Below are positions 22,755-35,864 of a stretch of DNA of 64,000 nucleotides, piece by piece; the stretch's first letter is position 1; every line of letters begins with the position of its first letter. Location of the stretch: the NCBI RefSeq assembly GCF_003597395.2, contig NC_133782.1:9316534-9380533 (forward strand), given 5' to 3'. The position numbers and the translations under genes are program-made. A model generated the notes under the pieces. The model had not been told where the DNA came from. It saw only the letters and a program-made list of their open reading frames with translations, and did no database searches. This stretch comes from Chelonoidis abingdonii (taxonomy: Eukaryota; Chordata; Testudines; Testudinidae).

Positions 22755-23146
22755 TAGTAGGACCTCAGAGTTACGAACACCAGAGTTACAAACTTACCAG
22801 TCAACCACACATCTCATTTGGAACCGGAAGTATGCAACCAGGCAGCAGCAGAGACAGAAAAAAAAAAAGAAAAAGCAAATACAGTATGGTACTGTGTTAA
22901 AGATAAACTACTAAAAAAAAAAGGAAAGTTTAAAAATAGATTAGACAAGGTAAGGAAACTGTTTCCGTGCTTAATTACTTTAAATTAAGATGGTTAAAAG
23001 CAGCATTTTTCTTCTTCACAGTAAAGGTTCAAAGCTGTATTAAGTCTATGTTCAACTGTAAACTTTTAAAGAACCACCATAATGTTTTGTTCAGAATTAC
23101 GAACAACCTACATACCCGACATGTTCATAACTCTGAGGTTCTACTG
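22755..23146. mobile_element. Tigger/pogo-like MITE (Tc1-mariner)
   Basis: Termini are near-identical inverted repeats of about 27 bp: TAGTAGGACCTCAGAGTTAC on the left and the complement of CTCTGAGGTTCTACTG on the right. A TA dinucleotide flanks each end (22753-22754 and 23147-23148), the Tc1-mariner target. No transposase is encoded in its 392 bp. It lies 28 bp from the preceding hAT element. Confidence 0.88.
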
Positions 23147-24359
23147 TAACATTTTCCATAGGCTAAATTCAGAGGCTGAGTTTAAATTACGTTGGTGATG
23201 GCTAATGTGTCTTGCAAGTGAACAGTGTCTGTTATTAAAAAATGAAAGAAAGAAAAACAGAAGTCAGTTTGCTGAGAAAAGCTTTTGTTTTTAGGCCAGA
23301 ACTGTACTCTTGACTGCAAATGCCAAGCGCAGATTTGTCAAATGACATGTCAAGCACCCAATGCAGTTCTCAATTGTTTCAGTGGCCAAAAATATATAGG
23401 ATGACGTGAAATGAATTTGTACAGGACTTGTGTGCTGGAAATTCTTCAAGTCCTTTTTGGCGAGAAACTGAATGGAGTGAGGGGGCGAGGAGGGAAGCCC
23501 TACTGCAGTAATAGAATGATTGACCTAATATCGGATAACCCAGTACCCAAGTGCTGATATGAAATAAAAAGCCTGGCTCCTAAGTAATTATTAAACACAA
23601 TGAATTACTAAATCCTTGCATTGTACATATTCTACAATAAATTAATCATTGTGAACTCTGGAGAATACAGTTTTATAATACGAGCAGAAATAGAAGAGTG
23701 CACAATAGGGTATTTAAACGCTAATACAGTCAGGACAGTGTAAAGCATAGCGTACATTTTAACACTGGTTTACTGAATACTAATTATGCTCCACCAAGTA
23801 GCCATAAGTGCCATTTCTATGGTATGCTGCAAATATTGATCCAGCTTGTAACAAGCATAATTTGCCATAGTGTACATATCTTTAAAAAATATGTATCTAT
23901 TATCAGATTACCAGCCCCTTTTCACATTTGCTTTCCCTTAGATTTCCTATTGAAACAAGCAGTGGCAGTGTAATAGGTGGCAGTTTAGAATCATTTCAGC
24001 TGAGCAGTATGAAATAGAGACTGAACATTAGTGTTTCCCCTTTTTGATCTGAGTAGCTAGTCAAATTTCAGGGCCCTGGGGATGTTCCAGTTGGAAGTAG
24101 AAATTGACAGAGTCTGGTATTTTCTTTGATGCAATCTTGGTTATCTACAAGGAATGTATAAAGTCCTGCTTCTCTGAATGCAGGAGAAACCAAAAACAAA
24201 AGGAGCAGTCTCTTGGTTTACAGACCCAAGCCTCTTTAGCCAACTGACCCAAAAGCTCGCTCTCTGGCTTCTCCCAGGCTCAAACTGTACTCACACGCTA
24301 CTGCTTGGCTTTCTTGCTTATTTTTCTCTGCCTCCCTCCATTCTTAGACAGACAAGGAG
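23147..24359. other. AT-rich noncoding sequence
   Basis: No gene seen. The part from 23560 to 23900 is rich in TAATTA/ATTAAT-type strings, as seen in some developmental enhancers, but composition alone explains them. Confidence 0.45.
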
Positions 24360-24466
24360 GGTGAGATAATATCTTTTATTGGCCTATTTCTATATAAAAG
24401 ATATTGCTTCACCCTCTTTGTGACTCTAACATCCTGCAACTGTCATGGCTACAACAATAACACTGG
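24360..24466. mobile_element. Penelope-like repeat remnant, inverted arms
   Basis: GATAATATCTTTTATTGG is answered by ATAAAAGATATTGCTTCACC, then CATGGCTACAACAATAACAC. This is the head-to-head arrangement of 12872-13016 with the hammerhead part lost. Confidence 0.65.
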
Positions 24467-24475
24467 TCTACAATT

Positions 24476-25990
24476 TTTGAGAAGTTGTCTGTTTCAGAGA
24501 TAAAATGTGGTATTTATTATGTATTTTGATGTGCTGAATTCAAATATGACAATTAAAACAACTGATTGGCTACTGTTTCTAAGATATTTAAGTTTTTACA
24601 TTTTATGTCTATGTATATTGTGTAGATAGTAGAGTTTTAATCATAAATGGTAACCCTAGGTCTTTTCATGTGTTTATGGTTGCTTTACATGATAATATTT
24701 CACCTGTCCTGTTTATGTAACACTTTAAAAATCAGCAAAAGGGTTATATAAATAAAATTTATTATGAAACAAAAGGCAAAAAACTATTATGTACATAGTT
24801 TAGTCCTATTCAGTGTCTACTCGGCGCTTCTTGGCTTGTCTCTTGTATTCATTAAATGGAGCATCTCTTGTCACTGTCCAGCAATAGTCTGCAAGCATTG
24901 ATGGGCTCCATTTGCCCTGATAGCGTTTCTCCATTGTTGCAATGTCCTGGTGAAATCGCTCGCCGTGCTCGTCGCTCACTGCTCCGCAGTTCGGTGGAAA
25001 AAAATCTAGATGATAGTGCAAAAAATGTATCTTTAGTGACATGTTGCAACCAAGGCTTTTGTATGCCTTGAGGAGGTTTTCCACCAACAACCTGTAGTTG
25101 TCTGCCTTGTTGTTTCCGAGAAAATTTATTGCCACTAACTGGAAGGCTTTCCATGCTGTCTTTTCCTTGCCACGCAGTGCATGGTCAAATGCATCATCTC
25201 GAAGAAGTTCACGAATCTGAGGACCAACAAAGACACCTTCCTTTATCTTAGCTTCACTTAACCTTGGAAATTTTCCACGGAGGTACTTGAAAGCTGCTTG
25301 TGTTTTGTCAATGGCCTTGACAAAGTTCTTCATCAGACCCAGCTTGATGTGTAAGGGTGGTAACAAAATCTTCCTTGATTCAACAAGTGGTGGATGCTGA
25401 ACACTTTTCCTCCCAGGCTCCAATGACTGTTGGAGTGGCCAATCTTTCTTGATGTAGTGGGAATTTCTTGCACGACTATCCTATTCGCAGAGAAAACAGC
25501 AGTACTTTGTGTATCCAGTCTGCAGACCAAGCAAGAGAGCAACAACCTTCAAATCGCCACAAAGCTGCCACTGATGTTGGTCATAGTTTATGCACCTCAA
25601 AAGTTGTTTCATGTTGTCATAGGTTTCCTTCATATGGACTGCATGACCAACTGGTATTGATGGCAAAACATTGCCATTATGCAGCAAAACAGCTTTAAGA
25701 CTCGTCTTCGATGAATCAATGAACAGTCTCCACTCATCTGGATCGTGAACGATGTTGAGGGCTGCCATCACACCATCCATGTTGTTGCAGGCTACAAGAT
25801 CACCTCCCATGAAGAAGAATGGGACAAGATCCTTTTGACGGTCACGGAACATGGAAACTCTAACATCACCTGCCAGGAGATTCCACTGCTGTAGTCTGGA
25901 GCCCAACAGCTAGACTAGAGCCAATCAACAATTTTAAGCATCATTTTTGTTCTCAGTGACCCAGAATTAGTAAAGTTTGACTACATTTAT
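24476..25990 (-). mobile_element. DNA transposon carrying a DDE-transposase-like frame
   Basis: The reading frame at 24806-25906 defines the element. AT-rich flanks probably belong to it. I could not find convincing terminal inverted repeats, so the ends are estimates and the 5' part of the gene may be missing. The superfamily is not assigned. Confidence 0.6.
24806..25906 (-). pseudogene. DDE-transposase-like gene with one in-frame stop
   Basis: The minus-strand frame has 366 codon positions before its stop and is interrupted once, by TAG at 25481-25483. That codon follows a CCFLCE motif; the next residues are DSRARNSHYIKK, so a TGG to TAG change is likely, and the frame is otherwise unbroken. 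Possible catalytic residues, counted from 25906, are D64 in LFIDSSKTS, D118 in LCGDLK, and an E at about 313-316 in SDEHGERFHQD. LHIKLGLMKNFVKA and MLADYCW are further conserved-looking blocks. I recall similar proteins scattered widely in animal genomes as transposon products but cannot name the family. The DDE assignment is inferred from spacing. The beginning is probably missing: no clear upstream start is visible. Confidence 0.7.
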
Positions 25991-26076
25991 TTCAGAAGCA
26001 TTTTGGTTGCAGAGCGGTGATAATCTCTCTCTTCTTGTCTGTTCCCATTTCTGTGTGTTCTCTCATACTCACACAC

Positions 26077-26576
26077 TAGGGCTGCCAACTTTCTAACAGC
26101 ACAAAACTGAACAGCCTTGCCCCGCCCCTCCTCCTAGGCCCCGCACCTGCCCAGCCCCTTCTCCGATGTCCCGCCCCTCACTCACTCCATCCCTACTCCC
26201 TCTGTCGCTCACTCTCCCCACCCTCACTTACTTGCTCTTTTTCACTGGGCTTGCTCAGGGGGTTGGAGTATGGGAGGGGGTGAAGGCTCCAGTTAGGGGT
26301 GTGAGCTCTGGGGTGAGGCCAGAAATGAGGGGTTCAGAGTGTGGGAAGGGGCTCTGGGCTGGGGCTCTGGGCTACCCGTAGGCCTAGGAGCTGAAGGGGG
26401 GACATGCTGCTGCTTCCAGGAGCCGCGCGGAGCCATAGCAGGCAGGGAATCTGCCTTAGTCCCACGGCACCGCTGATCAGACTTTTTAACGGCCTGGTCA
26501 GTGGTGCTAACTGGAGCCGCCAGGGTCCCTTTTCAACCAGGCATTCCGATCAAAAACCGTACACCTGGCAACCCTA
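26077..26576. mobile_element. hAT family E MITE
   Basis: Termini TAGGGCTGCCAAC and CCTGGCAACCCTA are inverted. Flanking octamers TCACACAC (26069-26076) and CCACACAC (26577-26584) agree at seven of eight positions, a hAT-size duplication at an AC-rich target. The interior is GC-rich and non-coding; frames on the plus strand come from its composition. Confidence 0.82.
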
Positions 26577-26591
26577 CCACACACACACACG
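26577..26591. repeat. (AC)n microsatellite
   Basis: A run of about seven AC units directly after the hAT insertion; part of it forms the right target duplication. Confidence 0.85.
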
Positions 26592-29042
26592 GTCACAATA
26601 TGGACAGACTCTTTTAGGCCTTGTTTTAAGTTGTTACCTCTTAACTGTTTCTATGAAGGGTGCCTTCACACATCAGTTTGAATGAGGTTTTAACTCAACC
26701 CCTAACAAGGTTTTACCCAGCTCAGATATTATTTCAATCGGAAACCCATTGTGCTTTACCAGAGATAGCCCCCTACTTTCCATAATTTCACAACTGGCCA
26801 CAGAGTATACTTCATGGACTACAGCCAGAATGGCTGTACCCCAATATGTACATGGATCACCCCACATCCATCAACATTTTGCTGGTGTGTTGCTATATGG
26901 GGCCAAATTCAAGCACGGAGTAACATGCATTTCAGCAAGTCCATATATATAAGTGGTGGAGGCATTGTGTTACCCTCACACATATCGAGCAGTCCTTGAG
27001 TGTGCAAGCAGTCCTTTGGGGGTCATTGGGATTATTCCTGGATATAGTGTTAATCAGCATGAAAATAGGGGGGCAGAATCAGGCCCATAGCCACTAAATT
27101 TAGCTTAGCTGGGGTGGAGGTCAGCACAGAATTTGGCTCCGTGTCACAAATAAGATCACATCAAAATCTGTCAGGTCACACTGACAAACGTGAAGATGGT
27201 AAGCCTCAGTAAATATATTTTAATGATAATCTCTCATTTAATTAACATACAATAATTACTGCATTAAATGCAAATTAAATATGAATACAGGAGATTTAAT
27301 TTAAAACTTTGCCATTTTCTTTTATCTCCTTCCTCAAAGAATATCAAAAGAGTAGTGGCTTATATTATTTTTTTTGTCTTTAAAAATAATATTAATAGAA
27401 CTGACTTAAAAGGAACATGAATGCAAATACAGATTCAATTACATTAACTTTTGCAATTTTGCTACAGAAATTGTTTTGCTTGATATTTTAATTTTAACTT
27501 GGCTGATCATGGAAAGGAAGTGAGGTCAAAACCCCTTGCTGAAGTTTCTCCAACTGCATAGGAACACGGAGTATAATTCAAGTAGTTGTGAAAAATTAGC
27601 ACAGCAAGCCATGACAAATAGGTTTGTTTGTCTTTTTAATGTAACAGCATTAGGTAAAAGAAAGTGCCATTTCTGTAGTTCAGCTGAAATAAACATTACA
27701 AAAGGCCAATTTACACTTCCAAGATTACTTGTAATCACACAATGTTAAGGAAAGCAGCATTTTAAGGAAATTATGTGTGAGATTAGTGTTATTTTGCTGT
27801 ACAGCTGTAAAGATGCCATTTTACTTAGTTATTTAAAATGTATTTCTTAGCTGTTTTTCTTCACACCAACAAATACAGATGTGCTATGATCTACTTTTTT
27901 TGATTTATTTTTATCTCTAAAGTTAAACAGAATAGTGCTAGACATGCAGTGTCATAAAGATAACATATTAGGGCTTTGAAATTAACAGAGGGAAGTGACA
28001 CTGAGTAAAATTAGCATTTTTCCCCACCCACTAGAAGTAGTTTATTGCTAAAAACTTTACCACTGGAAGGAAGTTCCACATTTCTTTTGCTTATCCTGGT
28101 CATATTGAACTATATTGACACTCACATAACAGCATTTGCTATTTGAAAACCGAATATAATTACTTTTTTAATCATTGCAAATGTCATTTAATTTGAATAT
28201 CTACAGCTCAACATGTAGCCACTAAAATATGAAAACTGGCTCTTTTTAGTTAATGTGGTAATTTTAAAAAAATCAAACTTTAAAATATTCTCCAATTATT
28301 TACTGTTGTATCTCACTGGAATACCTATGGAACTACTCAGCAATTCTGTATTAACCCAGATGAATGTGTCCAGATTAGTATAATTACAGTAAATAGCGAA
28401 GAAATCTAGATGAGGTCACTTAAATTTTTTCCAGTTTTTCTTGATATTTTTTCAGTTTGACAACAGCCTTTTTAAACTTTCAAAGTACCTGAATATACTG
28501 CAATTAACTTGGTACAACAGAAAATGGTCAAATTCACCTCCTCTCCTCCCACACTCACTTGCTTTTTGACAGGCCGCTTGATGTAACTCATTACATAAGA
28601 AATTCAGAGATGTAATGGGTTTCAGGAGCCTGGAAAAAACCATTTAATGGAATGGCCTGTTTGTTTGATTATTACTATAATAGTGCAACCAAGTCAATGA
28701 AATCATCTGGAAGCCACTTAATTCTGGTACTAATGGGGAACTGCCAAATCAATTAAGGTTACTGATTTAGCCGCTGGCACTGAAGACATATAAAATAATC
28801 CTGTACCCAGTCGCTTTGTTCTTATGGGTACATACTATTGAGGGAATAATATCCAAAAAACATGTTTTTAATTAGCTGCTAGAACATATGCTGAGAGTAG
28901 ATAGCTTTTGTTTGGGAGACAAAAGCTGCAATCACAAACCCATTTGTGAAAATGGTGTAAAGTCTTAGGTCCTGCTGGACTCATCGCTAACTGGGCACCT
29001 AGGTGGTATCAGTGGCAAGAGATATCTTCTTCCACATTCACC
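26592..29042. other. AT-rich noncoding sequence, no gene seen
   Basis: Largely unique. A fragment near 27066-27145 (GGCAGAATCAGGCCC, CAGAATTTGGCTCC) resembles a worn sauropsid repeat. No exon or RNA gene was recognised. Confidence 0.5.
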
Positions 29043-29305
29043 TAGGATATGTCTACACAAGAAATGCTACAGAGGCACAGCTGTAGTGTAGACACTTACT
29101 GCTGCAATGGGAGGGGTTCTTCCATTCCTGTAGTGAATCCACTTCTCCAAGACGTGGTCGCTAGGTTGACAGAAAAATTCTCCCATTGTCCTAGCGGTGT
29201 GCACACTGTGACTTAGGTCAGCTTAATTACATTACACATGAAATTTTTCACAGCCCTCAAGCTATGTAGTTAAGCCGACCTAACTGCTGTGTAGACCAGC
29301 CTCTA
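29043..29305. mobile_element. MITE family A, copy 2
   Basis: CTAGGATATGTCTACAC on the left is inverted as GTGTAGACCAGCCTCTAG on the right. The motif matches the family of 1437-1735. No coding capacity. Confidence 0.7.
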
Positions 29306-32300
29306 GTGAGGAGACTTTGCCTCTTCCTCTCTGACAAGCCTCTGACTACAGACAAGCCTCTGACTACTTAACCACCTCCAGACTCAAGACTGTAATTCAC
29401 TATATCTGGGGCTGTGGATGGAATCAGTACAGAAGCTTCAGATTGTGCAGAAAATAGCAGATCACACACTCCACTGGCTCTCAATAGCTTCCATTGCTCA
29501 TCCCAACCCTGAGTCCTAATCTTCAAAAACTGTTAGTAGGCCAAGAGCTGGTTATAACAGCAATGACATCTCCAACAAGACAGCTGCACTCCTCTGGGAC
29601 AGAGGTTGTGGAGCACCATTTAAAACAGGGGGACCTGCCTAACCCTCCTCTTCCCTTCTCAGGCACCTCACCACCACCAGCAGACTGACACACACACATA
29701 CACACCCGCCCATCCCATGAGCCTCTGCACTCAACTCCTCCAACTCTGAGCATGTGGCATTATGACCGGGCACACAGGATCGCAGCACCACTCTGCTACC
29801 CCACATGTGAGGTCACAATGGGTCTTACTCAAATTTGGTTAAGCCACTCGTTCATCAAATCTGAGTGAGTGGCAGCCGGACTAAATTTGAATGAGTGGTG
29901 TTGCAGCCTGGTGCCCAGGGTCATAGCACCACTTAGGTCTAACCCAGCCAAAAAGTGGCCCTCTGGCTCCGCTGCCTATGTTCTGAGACAATGCAGCTAA
30001 CAAAGCCAAGGAAAAGTCCTGGAGAGCTGGAGATAAAAAGTTCTAAGTCAAGGAGACTTCAGCACTACAGTGAAGGTTCAGATGCTGAAGCAGCTTTTAG
30101 AACATGCTTCAAGACCCTTTCAACATAGCTGGATGATTAAAAAACACCAAACAAACAGAATACACAAACACAAACAAAAAACTTTAAAAAAATGCCTCAC
30201 ACATATGCCCCATACAGTTTCCTAGAAGATAGGATAGGTGGAGAACAGAATCCTCTATGAAATCCACTACAAGTCCCCAGTGCTAGTCCCATTTACTTGT
30301 GCAGTGCTTGCATACTACAGCAATGGATGGATGATGTAGAAAGCACTAAGACAGATAAGATCCTAGCTCAGCTGCATAAAACACAAGTATTTAATTTAAA
30401 TGTGGGCAAAATGGGTTAGGTTAAAGAGCCAGACTCTGACAATTCCAAACCAATTTTCATTCCCTTCAATAGCATTGGTTTAAAATTGCTTATGGGTTTA
30501 TTCATCCTTACCCTCTCAATCTGTTCTGTTCTGATGGGGATATGGAAAGTTATACCCTGCCACAAAATTTCCCAGCATGAATCCTTTCTCCTAATGTTGC
30601 TAAAATTCTTATGATCTCTGTTTTGGCTCCTCTTTGAACGTATCAAGGTTCTTTACTTAGCGCTCACTCTTTTTGGATCTGCTTCTCATTTAGAGAAAGG
30701 TCACTTTACCCCATACCAGCAGCGAAAGGAGGCCTTAAAAGGAGAGCAAACATAATTTATGCATCATGAGAATCAGGCCCTTTTAGTTTATATATGGACA
30801 GAAACACACAGAATCTGAAACTATCGCTACCAGATTAGTAGGTCATCCCAGAACAATAACATCAAGCAGGGTACAATCACACACAGAAGATCCCCAAAAT
30901 ACTGTGATACTTTCAGAGGGTCTCCTTCAATGAGCCCACAGTATTTGTGAGTACATCCATTTGTGCATGCATGCAAAAATCTGCATTTGCCTACACAAAT
31001 GGGTATGCAAGCACATAAAACAGTTAAATCATGTTCAAATAGGAGAGCACACTGCATTACACATTCTGGGTTCAATATTTGGAAATATTCTGCCTATACA
31101 CCCAGGCCAATGCAAGTATTGGCAAGCATTTAAATGAATGCCCTTGCAGATATAATTCAGGGAGCCCTACAAATCTTAAATAATAATGAAGGATGCCTTG
31201 GATTTAGCTGGGCAGCATGCATGGGACAAATGAGCAGGGGTATGAGGGAACATGAGGAATTACTTAGGATTTAAAAATAATATCTTTCTATTTTTAGACT
31301 GAGCATAAAACAGTAACAGGACAGGGCTGCAGAATAGTGGTGGGGAATAGCCACGTGACCAAAAAAAAGAAAAAAAAATCGTAAACACACACATTCATTT
31401 TGTAGTTTAATATTGCACAGGGCTCTATGACTAGCAGGTCCCTCCGAAGAAGAAAGCATATGCGACTGGGCAGCATAAGAAGCCAGTCTGCTGCCAAAAA
31501 TAATGGATTATATTTTAAAACTGTGGGTGCAAAGTGTGCTGCAGCGCCAAGGCAGCAATACAAATATGCACCAACAAGCAGGCTTTACACTGTGCTTAAT
31601 ATAATTATCAAAAAGGGAAAAAAAGTAAATGAGATGTTGCCACAGCAACCGTTACCTCCTGAGGAATATGAAAGATAGGGGACAACCCTCACCCAGGGAA
31701 TGCTTTTATTTACTGCTTCATATTTTGAAGGTTCAGCAACAGCTATGCTGCAGGACATTGCTGTGCACTTGGTCTGCAGACCTTCATTTGCGAGCACTTG
31801 GATTGTCCCTGGGTCGGTGTGAGAGAGGGCCCTTGTTGCCATTACCATGAAGCAGGAACAGAGGGATACCTATTGACCCTTCCAGTCTGATATCCTGCCT
31901 CTATCAGCGTCCCGTCCCTGGCTTCACAGGAAGGCCAAAACCAAAACAAACAACACCCCACATAAGGACCTAAATAATTGAAAAAATGAGGGGGTAGGCG
32001 GAAACCGAGGCCCTTTTTGATAATCAATTTTTTCTCTGGACTCATCAGGTTTTACTTCCCTTATCTTGGCCTAAAATCATCCAGCTTTTTACAAATATAA
32101 CTATCGTATTTGGACCCAATTTTGGGGTCCAGCAAAACTGTGTTCTGTGTAGAACCTGTGGGGAGGTGCAATCAAGGGGCAACCACCTGTGCAAATCAAA
32201 GGGCCATTCCAGCACATGGAGATAGCTGGAGTAGAGTAGCTGTCTGGCCACACCCTGGTGTTCCAGCCACAACCCTCACCCCAGCTTCACCACCAACATC

Positions 32301-35300
32301 CCCCCTACACCAGAGGCTGCTACCAAGGGAAACCTCAAGAAGCTGGTTAAGCAAGCTTTATGGCCCATTTTTGCCATCAGAGCACCACACTGAGGCCAAT
32401 AATCTGGCCCTTTCATTCACTGAAGACCTGTGGTCATGAATTCCACCAGCTGGCTTCCAACATTTTCTTTCAGTTGTTACAATTTCACTTGCCAATCATT
32501 TCATTTTTCATGCTCTGTTGCTATACAAATAACACACACTACAACAGAATGAGAACAACCAACACATGTCTAATGGGACCCAGGTAAAGCAGAAAAAGTG
32601 AGGGATAAAGGAAATAGACAAACTCATCAGAAAGCTTGGACAGCAATGGTCAAGCATAGACCCCAGCCTATACTCCTCTTCACAGGAGCTGAAATACCCA
32701 CTCTCCAGCAATGAAGCTGCTCCATGGCAACAACAAATTGTTCCAGTGTTTCCTTTATTCTGTGCCCTATGAATGTGGCACGTATTAAAGAGAGAACTAC
32801 TTCTTACTACCACTGGTGTGGACATTCTGTAGCCCTACTGCTGTTCACTAAAGGATTTAAGCATGTTTTACTTATAAGAACGTGTCTACATTCCATTGAC
32901 ATCAACTGGACATAAGCTTGTGCCACTATGTTTTGCTGAACAAGAATTGATTTAAGATTCTGCTTAAAATTAAGCATGTGCTTAGGTGCTTTGCAGAATT
33001 GTGGCCTTGAACAGTCAGATCTGGGTGTCAAATGTAGACATGAAGAAGGGCAATGAAAGGCCACTATCAATTACTGTAAGGACCAAAATATAAGGTATAA
33101 AAGGATGTTGTACTTCAAGACCATAATCAGTTTCTAGGCATGTTCCTCTTACTATTGAAGGAGATGTGGATGCTTGTAACATACCAGCTTCACTAGTATG
33201 ATAAAATACAGGACGGCATCTGAAGATGGCACCACATTTTCTGAATGCTTTAAATTTAAGTAATGGACTTCCAGGGCAGAAAAGGAATGTAAAGGGAAAG
33301 TTTCACATTTTACAAGAAAATAAAAATCATCCCAGTAGCATCTAGCTTGTCTCTCAAGTCACAATCTGCTCTCCACAAAATTTGAAAATTTCTTTCACTT
33401 CAGACTTATTTGTGCTATCAAAACAGGCTGATACATGTTGTTACTTGTAGTAATTGAAAGGTTCTTTCACCCAGACTCATAGTGAGCAGTGCCTTATTCT
33501 AGGAGCAATATCCTCCATCTTTGCCTGTACTATATCTCCTACTCAACATCTGTATTGTCACTTTTTATTCCTGCTGCAGTACTTTTCTTAGATCCACTGC
33601 TAATTCAGCCAACATAGACAGTTTCACATTTGTTCTTATTATCCACCATTTGCTTGAATACCAATCTAAACAATATTTCTAATCCACACAGTAATACTGC
33701 ACTGGCACAGTGCAAATACATTTACATCTAATGTGTAATACTCATGTCTTCAAAATATCCAGTATGTCCAGCTGGAAGTACAAACAGGGTGATTATGTTC
33801 AAACACTAAATAAAGCAATTTTATTTTATTTTTTAGAAAAAACCAATAACTTGCGTTATTTCATGACTTCCTAAAGTTGAACATGCTAATAGACTTAATT
33901 TAAATCAACCTAAATTTCTAGCAAACTACAAAACAAACAAAAATCCCAACCCTCTGTCTTTCGGAATAGAAACCAAATTCATGCTTCCAAAAATTCCAAT
34001 TTTAAGCACAGCATACACTGAATATAGAGAGCATGGGAAAAAAAAACGTCCTGACATTAGCCGCATAATATTCACGTCATTAGGTTATGCCATATAAAAG
34101 AAAAAAATTCACCCTATTTTCCACCTTGAAAAAACAGATTTTTTCTAGCCCTATGGGATGCCTACTCAATAATATAATAGAAGGAGAGAGAAATTATGCA
34201 TGTATAGAATGTAGCGAACATCAGAGAAGAATGGTAACAGTTTCACCACCAAGTACAGTCATCTTAAAGAAAGAAAGCGAGAGACAAGAAGCAGAAGTCA
34301 GGGAAGGTGGGAAGAGAGAAGGGTTTTATGCAAGGATGAGTTTCAGGATTGTAATACAACATGCTCCTCCCTCTAGGCAGGAGACTGCCTGGGTGTGGCA
34401 ATAACAAATGTCTTGTATTGCTACAGCAGCTGTAGAAGTAAAAGCTGCAGCTTTAAGATCACCCCAATCCTGTTCTCCCTCTTCCCAGCTGGTTCCTATC
34501 TAACTTTTTAGCCAGCTTTGCTGCCATGGCTAAAACAGTATCACTCTCTACATCCCATTATCTTTTTACAGAGCACTATTAACTCCTACCGTGTCATGCC
34601 AGATGGGAGACATGGATCTGAATATGTTGGAAGCAATGGGGGAATCTCAGCTGAATTTTCTGAGGGGGAATCTTAACTCTCCTATGGCACATTATGCTCA
34701 TAAGTTAAGGACTCTTTAGACAGTGTCTCTCTTGCAGCTTGAATGTTCAGTTAATTCAGTTGCAGGTGCTCATCTGGAAGTGCTCCAGGTGTGTGGAAGC
34801 CTCTTAGCGGAGAGTTTAAAGTCTACACAGTGTGGAGGACTAGAAAAGCTGCCTTGCCTGGACACTTCGTTTGGAAGTGTTATCCTGATAAACTAACAGC
34901 TGTGAAGTGCACATAGATTTAGGGAGGCCCATTGACTTCAATCCAAGTTTATCTGTCATATTTCTAAATGGGGGAGTGTTCCTGATGCCTGATGGAAAAC
35001 ACCACCACCACTACTCTTTAGCACTTGTATAGCCACATGGTGTATGTCTACACTGTAGGAGGTGTGGGGTTTTGTTTTATTTTGAAAACTTGAACATTCC
35101 GCTGTAGTTGTAAAAGCCCTCAGCTGAAAGCAGGTTTCACTCCAGTGAAGCCATCTGCAGCTTTTTACAGGTGAAGGACTGAAACATCCTCAAGTTTCCA
35201 CGCTTGAGCAACACTACGGATTAGAACAAACTTTAAAATCCCAGATAATCCTTAGTTCACTAATAAGCAATTTTATCTAAATCCTTTCTTAAAAGTTGTG

Positions 35301-35559
35301 CTTCTCTGACTCATGCAAGTGGAAGAAAGTTACTATGTCCAATTTATAGACTCTATTCGGCAAGTAGGCTGCCAAGTCATGAGGCTCAATGGACCTCTCT
35401 ACCTCAGCAGCTATGAAGGCTTCTCTTCATCCCTCTTAGAATTCCAGCTTCCATTCACTCCAGGCCCCATCCCGAGAAGGGCTGGGTAACCTGAACTCCC
35501 ACTGGCCAATGATGGTGCTATCTTTTCCAGGAACTTCTATGGCTTTATGCCATAGTGTC
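29306..35559. other. Long mostly unique noncoding stretch
   Basis: A small direct repeat (GACAAGCCTCTGACTAC twice) lies at 29332-29367 and an AC-rich run at about 29686-29706. The piece at about 32940-33010 (AAGCATGTGCTTAGGTGCTTTG) looks like a worn copy of a common sauropsid repeat, also seen near 56128-56260. I recognise no gene. Confidence 0.5.
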
Positions 35560-35745
35560 TGAATGCATCACAATGTTTAATGCATTTATCCTCACAACAT
35601 CCTGAGGAGGAAGGGAAGTGCTGTTATCCCCATTATACAGATAGGTAACCGAGACAAAGAGTGCAAGTATTGTAACTTGTCCAAGGTTACATTGGAACTC
35701 TGAAGCAAAGTACGGACGTGAACCTCCATCTCCTGAGTCCTTGGG
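35560..35745 (-). repeat. MIR/L2-like ancient repeat, antisense
   Basis: TTATCCCCATTATACAGAT, then AACTTGTCCAAGGTTACA and ACCTCCATCTCCTGAGTCC follow the order of a reversed MIR-type SINE with its L2-related tail. Divergence is high. Confidence 0.65.
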
Positions 35746-35864
35746 GAGCATCCTTAGCATTGGATCATCTCTTTCCTCTGCTAGCAATGGGATCTAAGTG
35801 TGCTTTTCAAGAGGGACCCTATATTAAATTTAACCAAGTCACTGCATGCACAAGACAGTTAGTC

